This document shows positions 56,094 to 64,000 of a stretch of 64,000 bases of DNA, piece by piece. Every line of letters begins with the position of its first letter. Positions within the stretch are counted from its first letter, which is position 1. This DNA comes from Rhinopithecus roxellana (lineage: Eukaryota > Chordata > Mammalia > Primates > Cercopithecidae). Under the pieces are notes generated by a model, which searched no databases, was not told the DNA's origin, and was given only the letters and a program-made list of their open reading frames with translations. The DNA is taken from assembly GCF_007565055.1 (NCBI RefSeq), contig NC_044554.1, positions 57,631,676 to 57,695,675 on the forward strand, given 5' to 3'. The translations under genes and the position numbers were made by a program.

Positions 56094-57375
56094 GACATTG
56101 CATTCTTAAGATATATGTAAAAATGTTTAACATCAGTGACAGTCCATTACTGGGTTATTGTAATTTTTACAAATTTTACCTGTAAAATTGGGAATCTTAA
56201 CATTTGGCATTATGTTCACTTGATTGTGATAAATGGTCTGTTTTACCAAATGTAAACTAAGGTTAGAAAACCTGTTTATAAAACTTTTTTCTTTCAGCCA
56301 CTTAAGCCCCAATTTGGGGGACCAAATAAATACTCTTAAAACTGCAAGCAATTTATATAGCAAACTTTGTCCTAAGTTACAACTTGAGTTTTTTTTTTTA
56401 GATCACTTACATTTCGTTTATCAGAGGAGTGTATTTAATAGTTGATCTTTAACTCTAAAAAATATACTTTTTGTTGTTGTAATACACTGGTGGAGAAGCT
56501 TTCCACTTTGAACAATCCTAACACAGGTTTAGAAACTCTTGGCAGTCATACTTGGCTGAATTGTAAGCAGTTGAGTTCTAGGAGAGGACTGTTTGTCTGG
56601 TAGAAGGGAGTAAATGATTTTAATACATCTTTTTTTTTTTTTAATGGTGTTTGTCTCACAAAATATTTTCTCAAGTAATTTTCTTCCCTCATACTTTTTG
56701 CTTGCAGTTACCGAATTCTTCATTTCGGCCCTCTGAAGTCAAAAGGAATTTACTTTTGTATCTTTAGTACGTTTAAAGAAGACATCTAAAGTTCGTTAGT
56801 ATTTTGATAGGAAATAGGGAGCTGAGATTCTTAAATATTTTTGCGTGGTTTAAATTTTTTGATCTAACGTTATGAACACTGCAGCTTCATACTTTCATGG
56901 TTTCTTTGGATAATTTGGAATACTTTCTGCCAGGTTCAATAGTTGAATTCTTGAGATCAATAGATTATTTCTGTAAGAAGGTTTTGAATATGAATCACTT
57001 AAAGTTGGCCTGTTATAAAATTAGGATGAGACAGTTATACTCAAATGACAAAGTACGGAAAAATAAAATTGTTTTTGTATTGCCCTTCAACTTGAGTCTA
57101 AAAGGGAGTACTAGCAATAACTTGCAACTCATTACTTTGTTAAAGAAAGAGGGTGTTGCCAGAGGATGAACTCCTAGCTTTAAGGGAGTTTTATTTTAAA
57201 AATGATTTTGTGTGCTTTAAAGGAATAAAAAAAATCTCATCAGTTTAAGCAGTTTGGATTTAGAAATCTTCCCTTTTTTCCCCACCCTACTCTTGGCTTT
57301 AAAAGGAATCTATATTCTTCAGTTTAATAAATTTATCTTTTTGTTGTTTTGTGTGAGAAAAATATTAAATTTTCT

Positions 57376-57678
57376 TTTCTTTCTCTTTTTTTTTTTTGAG
57401 ACAGAGTCTCACTCTGTCACCCAGACTGGAGTGCAGTGGTACGATCTTGGCTCACTGCAACCTCCGCCTCCCGGGTTCAAGCGATTCTCCTGCCTCAGTC
57501 TCTTGAATAGCTGGGATTACAGGCGCGTACCAGCTCGCTCGGCTAAGTTTTGTATTTTTAGTAGAGATGGGGTTTTACCATGTTGGTCAGTCTGGTCTCA
57601 AACTCCTGACCTCGTGATCCGTCCACCTTGGCCTCCCAAAGGGTTGGGATTACAGGCGTGAGCCACCATGCTGGGCCT
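57376..57678 (-). mobile_element. Alu
   Basis: Antisense; ATTAAATTTTCT occurs at both flanks. Confidence 0.93.
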
Positions 57679-58295
57679 AAAATTAAATTTTCTAATGTGA
57701 CTGCAAATAGTACTCAATTAAATATATTTAAACTTAGTGTTATTATTTTTATAGATCATTTAAGTAAAATGGTTTTAATTTGTGAAAACTTCAGCGTCTG
57801 GTGAAAATTCCGTTAGTTAGCTCTCTCACAGTAACTATAATACTGTCTTGACTCTTTGTGAAGGAAGTTACATTCAGCTCAGTTGATTCCGAAGAAAACA
57901 GTAGGGAAATAGGTTATAGAGATTTTTGCTGTTCTAGAAACAGTATAACTAGAATGTACTACATACTTTTCTCAAAGGATTTCTTAATCTAAATGGAACT
58001 TGTAAATGGTTTTCATCCCACTGGAATAGCATGTATTGAATAAAACTTGTTTAACACGTTCTGAGATTTTGTAATATTTTATGTTACCTCAAAGGTATTA
58101 GGAAAAATCTGCAAATATCCATTCCTGAATAAAAGATGGCAATATCCTCAATATTTTAAAGATTATAGTATATTCATATTTTTCTCAAAAGTTGAGTACG
58201 CAAATTAAAAAGCTAGCATAATTTACCCAGTTATTTTTGTAATGCAAGGAAAGAAGATATGTGGGACTTTTTAATCATGCGTTTTGTGGTTTTCT

Positions 58296-58601
58296 TTTTT
58301 TTTTTTTTTTTTGAGACAGAGTCTCGCTCTGTGGCCCAGGCTGGAGTGCAGTGGCCGGATCTCAGCTCACTGCAAGCTCCGCCTCCCGGGTTCACGCCGT
58401 TCTCCTGCCTCAGCCTCCCGAGTAGCTGGGACTACAGGCGCCCGCCACCTCGCCCGGCTTGTTTTTTGTATTTTTTTTTTTTAGTAGAGACGGGGTTTCA
58501 CCATGTTAGCCTGGATGGTCTTGATCTCCTGACCTCGTGATCCAACCGTCTTGGCCTCCCAAAGTGCTGGGATTACAGGCTTGAGCCACCGTGCCCGGCC
58601 A
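58296..58601 (-). mobile_element. Young AluY, Old World monkey type, with target duplication
   Basis: Antisense AluY with the same variants as at 37906. CGTTTTGTGGTTTTCT and CGTTTCGTGGTTTTCT flank it (58280-58295, 58602-58617). Confidence 0.95.
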
Positions 58602-58730
58602 CGTTTCGTGGTTTTCTAAAAGATCTTCACAATTGTTTTTAATCTTGTTATGTGGACTTCTTTATTAGAAAAGATTATGTGGTAAATGTCAACTTTTCTA
58701 TTATGATAGAATCTAACTGGTTCTGTGATA

Positions 58731-59044
58731 CATTTCTTTTTTCTTTTTTTTTTTTTTTTGAGACAGGGTTTTGCTTTGTCGCCCAGGCTGGAGTGCAGTG
58801 GCACAATCTCTGCTCACTGCAAGCTCCACCTCCCGCGTTCACACCATTCTCCTGCCTCAGCCTCCCTAGTAGCTGGGAGTACAGGCGCCCGCCACCACGC
58901 CCAGTTAATTTTTTTTTGTATTTTTAGTAGAGACGGGGTTTCACCGTGTTAGCCAGGATGGTCTTGATATCCTGACTTCGTGATCCGCCTGCCTCAGCCT
59001 CCCAAAGTGCTGGGATTTACAGGCGTGAGCCACTGCACCCGGCC
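58731..59044 (-). mobile_element. AluY
   Basis: Antisense full-length AluY. Confidence 0.93.
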
Positions 59045-59311
59045 ATCAGATGTCTTTTGTATGATATGATTCTTTTATTATTTAATTATGAAGTTTATAG
59101 AAAATTTCACCACTATTTTGGCCCCTTAGATTTTAGTACTTAGATTTTAGTAGCATATTTTTCTTTTATCAGAAGAGAGAAATTACAAGCTACCAAAAAT
59201 AAGATGATTACTTTTATTTGGTAGGAAAACCTAACTTTAAGGATGGTATAACACAGTTTGAGTATAAGTTTATTTTTCCTCTTAACAGGTTTGTTTGTGA
59301 GTATGGCATTT

Positions 59312-59607
59312 TTTCTTTCCCCCCCCTCCCGAGACGGACTCTTGCTCTGTCACCCAGGCTGGAGTGTAGCTGTGTGATTTTGGCTTACTGCAGCCTCTGC
59401 CCCCCGGGTTCAAGCAATTCTGCCTCAACCTCCCAAGTAGCTGGGATTACAGATGCCCACCACCACACCCAGCTAATTTTTGTATTTTTAGTAGAGACGA
59501 GGTTTCACCATGTTGGCCAGGCTGGTTTCGAACTCCTGACCTCGTGATCTGCCTGCCTCAGCCTCCCAAAGTGCTAGATTACAGGTGTGAGCCACTGTGC
59601 CCGGCCT
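59312..59607 (-). mobile_element. Alu
   Basis: Antisense; tail replaced by a C9 run; AGTATGG at both flanks. Confidence 0.92.
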
Positions 59608-59954
59608 CAAGTATGGTTTCTTTATTATTAAACTCTGTTCATACGGGAGAGTTGTCCTGTTTTAAGCTTTAATTGCTTTGGGTGATGGACAGATGGTATA
59701 TTGCTGTTAGGATAAGTCTTGCTATTTGTATAGGTGTGTATGTCAGATAACTGTTCAAAAATAACTTTTTAAAAGTGTGGCTACTAAAATCTCACCTCTT
59801 GAGTTTTAAAGCAATTATGGAGTAGAATTTGAAATCAAAATAATCAAAATTGGCTTGTGGATGGATATGCCTAAAACCAGTTTGGAAAAAATGTCAAGGC
59901 AAAAAAGCAGTGTAATTAGTAGAATAAAATGCTTTCACTTAAAAATAATACATG

Positions 59955-60256
59955 TGACTGGGCACGGTGACTCACGCCTGTAATCCCAGCACTTTGGGAG
60001 GCCCAGGTGGGCCGATCAGAGGTCAGGAGTTCGAGACCAGCCTGGCCAACATGGTGAAACCCCATCTCTACTAAAAATACAAAAATTAGCTGAGTGTGGT
60101 GGCATGTACCTATAATCCCAGCTCCTCGGGCGGCTGAGGCAGGAGAATCACTTGAACTTGGGAGTCAGAGGTTGCAGTGATCTGAGATTGTGCCATTGTA
60201 TTCCAGCCTGGGAGACAGAGTGAGACTTTGTCTAAAAAAAAAAAAAAAAAAAAATT
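59955..60256 (+). mobile_element. Alu
   Basis: Sense full Alu with about 22 A. Confidence 0.93.
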
Positions 60257-60954
60257 AGTAGATATTATATTACCGCTTTTGGAAGCAATTAGTGAATGAT
60301 GTCGGCAAAATAGTGATTGAATTTTGAAAAGCAGTTAGACTGAAATTTCAAAGGGGTGGAGCATTTCTTGATAGCAACAAACAGATGGTCATTAATCGAA
60401 ATATCTGAAATTTTCTAAGCATGTTTTTCAGTCTTTGGAATAGAGTGGACGTGCTAATTTTCTGATTATTTAAGAACTTTTTAATCCATTCCCTTAGAGC
60501 ATTAGGTGTTTTCAGATTGTGAATTTTCTAAAATAACGTTGACTGATTTGGGTTATTGAACATTGGTTGTAGCAACTTTTCTCCTTTTTTTCCCCTTTAT
60601 TTTCTGCCTCCCATGTTTTGCTTAAGATTTTTTCTGAAGTTTTAAATTTTCGTCTGTTATTTGGGTGGACCCTCTTGTGAATGCTCTAATTGAATGAAGA
60701 TTTATAATATAAACAGTGTTGCTTTTAGTCGTTAGGATTAATTTTTCTTTTCATGGAAATCCCGTCTGTGTGATTATATTTTTTCCTCCAACTTTTATTA
60801 ATTCTTAGATGAGAATTAGGATTCTGCTTTAAATCTTTCTGCAAACATTTTTCTTACTGCCAGTAGGGACCTACATATTCCTTGGGTAAAGAAAATGTTA
60901 TATTTTGGTTTTGTCATTTAAAATGATATAAAGACGTTATTAGTGCTTTTTAAA

Positions 60955-61070
60955 AAAGGAACTTTTGGTATTTTTAAACAAGTACAAAAGTAGATATGAA
61001 CCACCATGTAGCTGTTACTCAGCTTCAAAGAGTATCAAATCTTAGTCATTACTTTGTTTCATTCATATTA
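60955..61070 (-). mobile_element. Ancient LINE-like repeat, family uncertain
   Basis: 'ACAAGTACAAAAGTAGATATG' region resembles the repeat at 5255-5450. Confidence 0.4.
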
Positions 61071-61358
61071 TAACTTTTTTTTTCTTTTTTCTTTTGAAAT
61101 GGTCTTTGTTGCCCAGGCTGGAGTGCAGTGGCAGGATCCTAGCTCATTGTAGCCTTGAACTCCTGGGTTCAAGCAATTCTCCCACCTCAGCCTCTCAGGT
61201 TACTCTGACTACAGGCATGGGACCATACCCAGCTAATTTTCTTATTTTTTGTGGAAATGGGGTCTCACCCTGTTGCCCAGGGTAGTCTCAAACTTCTGGG
61301 CTTAAGTGATCCTCTTAGCCTCCCAAAGTGCTAGGATTGCAGGTGCGAGCCACTATGC
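61071..61358 (-). mobile_element. AluJ
   Basis: Antisense, diverged. Confidence 0.9.
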
Positions 61359-61379
61359 CGTGATATAATAAAATGTCTT

Positions 61380-61662
61380 TATTTATTTATTTTGAGATGT
61401 TGTCTCACTCTGTCACCCAGGCTGGAGTGGCAGTGGTGCCATCCCAGCTCACTGCAACCTCTGCCTCCTGGGTTCAAGCAGTTCTCCTGCCTCAGCCTCC
61501 CGAGTAGCTGGAGCTACAGGCGTGTGCCACCATGCCCAGCTAATTTTTATATTTTGTAGAGACAGGGTTTCACCATGTTGGCCAGACTGGTCTTGAACTC
61601 CTGACCTCAGGTCATCTGCCTGCCTCAGCCTCGCAAAGTGCTGGGATCATAGGTGTGATCCA
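61380..61662 (-). mobile_element. Alu
   Basis: Antisense with (ATTT)n tail. Confidence 0.92.
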
Positions 61663-61689
61663 CAATCAGGATTATTTAATCAACTTTTC

Positions 61690-61984
61690 TTTTTCCTTTT
61701 TTTGAGATGGAGTTTTCTTGTTGTTCAGGCTGGAGTACAGTGGTATGATCTCGACTCACTGCAACCTTCACCTCCTGGGTTCAAGTGACTCTCCTGCCTC
61801 AGCCTCCTGAGTAGCTGGGATTACAGGTGCCCGCCACCACACCTGGCTAAGATTTTGTATTTTTAGTAGAGACAAGGTTTCACCATGTTGGCCAGGCTGG
61901 TCTCGAACTCCTCACCTCAGGTGATCCACCTGCTTTGGCCTCCCAAAGTGTTGGGATTACAGGCCTGAGCCACTGCACCCGGCC
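61690..61984 (-). mobile_element. Alu
   Basis: Antisense; TTAATCAACTTTTC and TTAATCAATTTTTC flank it. Confidence 0.93.
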
Positions 61985-62292
61985 TTAATCAATTTTTCAA
62001 ATAGACTTTGCTTATGGAACCACTTCTTGGAAAATTTGGCACAACCTCTTCATAGAATTTATCTTGTCAGGAATACTTTCATAATGATATAATTAGCACT
62101 GTCCAAAGCAGTGTACAAATAATGTGTGCTACATGTAGTATGAGTCCAGTCTGTTAGTACAGGGATATCTTCAGACTGAAGTTCTAGGAGTGAGGCTTCC
62201 TGAAGAAGATGAGACTTGGATAAAGATTGTATAGGCTAGCATCTCCAGAAGGAGAACATTATGTATGTTCTATATAGGGGATAGAAGCTTGT

Positions 62293-62655
62293 CTTTGTCC
62301 ATTTTATGCTGCTATAACAGAATACCACAGACTGGATACTTATAATCAACAGAAATGTATTTGGCTCTTGGTATTGGAGACTGAGAAGAACGAGAACATG
62401 GTGCTGGCATCTAGCAAGGGCCTTCATTCTACGTCATCCTATGGTGTAAGGTAGAAGAGCAAGAGAACAAGAACAGAGAGGGCAGGACTTGCTTTTTATC
62501 AGGAACCTACTTCCATTACTATGGCATTATCATTGATGAGGGTAGAGCTAGAGCCCTCATAGCCTAATCACCTCTTAATGGCCTCACCTCTTAATACCAT
62601 CACACTGGCAATTAAATTTCAATATGAGTTGTGGAGGAGACATTTAGACCACAGT
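62293..62655 (-). mobile_element. MST/MLT1-type LTR (ERVL-MaLR)
   Basis: 'TGTCCATTTTATGCTGCTAT' start and 'AATACCATCACACTGGCAAT' near the end are the reverse of MaLR LTRs. Confidence 0.8.
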
Positions 62656-62659
62656 AAAG

Positions 62660-63205
62660 AATGAGCAAGCACTTGGTAGAGGCCAGCATGATGTGAGAGG
62701 GATGTAAGGAGTCTGATCTCAATGGAATAAAGTGTTAATTACTGGGAATGGTGGCAGATAAATTTATATAAGTAGGGTAGAACTAGATTATGAAAGGTGT
62801 ATTGGTGTCAAGTTGAATTTAATGTGCTAAGCAATAAGAAGCCAGTAGAGGTTGATAGGGAGCAGGAGAAAACATGATGAAAGTGGTTTTCAGAAAGATT
62901 ACTCTTTCAGTAGTGTGCAGCATATTTTGGGGTTGATAGTTAGTTGAGTTTTGTTTGAAAAATTAGAGACCAAACCACTGAGGTAAGGAGCTATTCTGAG
63001 AGATGTTAGGATGGAAATTCTACAGGATTTGTCAGATAATTGATTCCATCTTCTCTTTAGTCCCTCATGCCCTAAAGTGACACCAAGGTTTTAGAGAACT
63101 GAGGAAATGTAGTCTATTTGTCTTTGATAGTAAACTGCAATTTGTTATCCAAGCCCAGCTTTTGTGAAGGCAGTGATAGATGATTACTCAAATAACAGCC
63201 TCAAA
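62660..63205. other. Diverged sequence, probably an old interspersed repeat
   Basis: Phrases such as 'AATAAGAAGCCAGTAGAGG' and 'AAAGATTACTCTTTCAGTAG' recall a common mammalian repeat whose family I cannot name. Confidence 0.4.
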
Positions 63206-63216
63206 AAGTTTTAGTA

Positions 63217-63505
63217 GGCTTGGTGTGGTGGCTCACACCTGTAATCCCAGCACTTTGGGAGGCTGAGCTGGGAGGATTGCTTGAGGTCAGGCCTGGCCAA
63301 CATAGTGAAATCCCGTCTCTACTAAAAATACAAAAAAATTAGCTGGGCGTGGTGGTGTGCGCTACTCTGGAGGCTGAGGCCGGGATAATTGCTTGAACCT
63401 GGGAGGCAGAAGTTGCAGTGAGCCGAGATGGCACCAGTGCACTCCAGCCTGGGCTACAGAGTGAAACTCCGTTTCCCCCCCCCCCAAAAAAAAAAAAAAA
63501 AAAAA
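63217..63505 (+). mobile_element. Alu with internal deletions
   Basis: Sense Alu; C11 run precedes the A tail as in the composite at 52.9 kb. Confidence 0.92.
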
Positions 63506-64000
63506 CTTCAGCAGACAATAGCTACCAGTGTTTTTAAATGATTTTAAAGATATTCACTGAAGAATAGGAGCTTGGAAAATAAATATTCTTTATTACAGTA
63601 AGAGAAATGAACATACTTCATTTGTAAAAGAGAAATTTAGGCCTTATCTGCTTCCTATGTGTGTATTAGTTCAGAACGGTCATTAGGAGATTACTGACAT
63701 TTGAATAGCTATAACTAGTAAATATTACTGAATGACTTTAATAATGGCCTGATGAGAGCTAAAGAAAGTTCTGATGAAGTAGGGCATTAAATATTCCTGA
63801 CTACCAGCTCCCTTTAAGGATGGATAAGGCTAGGTCCACAGGCTGAGGAAGTATATAGGGAGATTGTGAAATGAAAACTTACCCTTTCATTTACTTTGAT
63901 GTCTTTGTTTTGCACAGGTATTATCAAAAAATAGGTCTGGTTAAACATCGGCTGTATATGTTTTGGTTGGATTTTTTTTTTTTTTAAGTTCTGCGACCTT

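Larger units (their letters stand above)
54385..64000 (+). other. CNOT4: CNOT4 intron 1 (partial)
   Basis: Follows the exon-1 donor and runs to or near the window end. The first 3 kb (to 57370) lack Alus. No CNOT4 RING-finger coding sequence was found. A T-run plus AAG at 63971-63988, with only 12 bases after it, could be the next acceptor. Confidence 0.6.

Overview
The window is nuclear DNA of a catarrhine primate, most likely an Old World monkey. It holds roughly 80 Alu copies or fragments in 64 kb on both strands, together with L1, L2, MIR, ERVL-MaLR LTRs and hAT/mariner DNA transposon remnants. At least four young AluY copies (8584-8889, 32781-33092, 37906-38211, 58296-58601) carry an Old World monkey-type pattern: a 'GGCTCAAGCC' 5' box, a 'GGGCGAGGTGG' second box and 'GATCCGGCCACTGC' near the 3' end.

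Two gene starts frame the window. On the minus strand near 4.7 kb a 28-base coding piece begins ATGGCGACG and ends at a perfect GTAAGT donor. Its nine codons read MATPLAVNS, with a phase-1 G left over, which is the start of nucleoporin NUP205 as I recall it. NUP205 therefore runs leftwards and positions 1-4668 are its first intron. On the plus strand a strong CpG-island promoter (about 53.69-54.19 kb) leads into a non-coding first exon (about 54192-54384, donor GTGAGT). In human 7q33 the neighbour lying head-to-head with NUP205 about 48 kb away is CNOT4. Distance and orientation match, so this exon is assigned to CNOT4 by synteny, and 54385-64000 is its first intron. NUP205 is an inner-ring nuclear pore scaffold protein. 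CNOT4 is a RING/RRM ubiquitin ligase tied to CCR4-NOT. No direct cooperation between them is implied by the layout.

The roughly 49 kb between the promoters shows no convincing protein-coding gene. It is a repeat graveyard. An L2 element at 7.08-9.76 kb is broken by Alus and an MLT1-type LTR. L1 remnants lie at 1.28-1.75, 14.14-15.59, 20.6-23.4, 41.7-42.6 and 45.5-46.65 kb (antisense) and at 16.6-18.7 and 39.6-41.67 kb (sense). A THE1 LTR lies at 27.45 kb, an MST LTR at 17.2 kb, another MaLR LTR at 44.3-45.08 kb, and an intact-ended MER30 with an 8-bp target duplication at 47.8 kb. Purine microsatellites lie at 6.9 and 24.2 kb. The DNA around both promoters (3.24-5.76 kb and 52.93-57.37 kb) is free of Alus.

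No clearly novel biological system was found. The most useful observations are: matching promoter grammar at the two divergent genes (ZNF143-type and YY1/TISU-type motifs), with the NUP205 start codon inside a TISU element and a strong-context 12-codon upstream ORF in the CNOT4 leader; small antisense ORFs in NUP205 intron 1; a non-Alu reading frame at 20.3-20.5 kb that looks like a decayed retrocopy; and several local duplications (300-bp Alu/Alu tandem at 32.0-32.6 kb, a 40-bp unit three times at 10.7-12.6 kb, and an 80-bp direct repeat at 13.56 and 15.63 kb).
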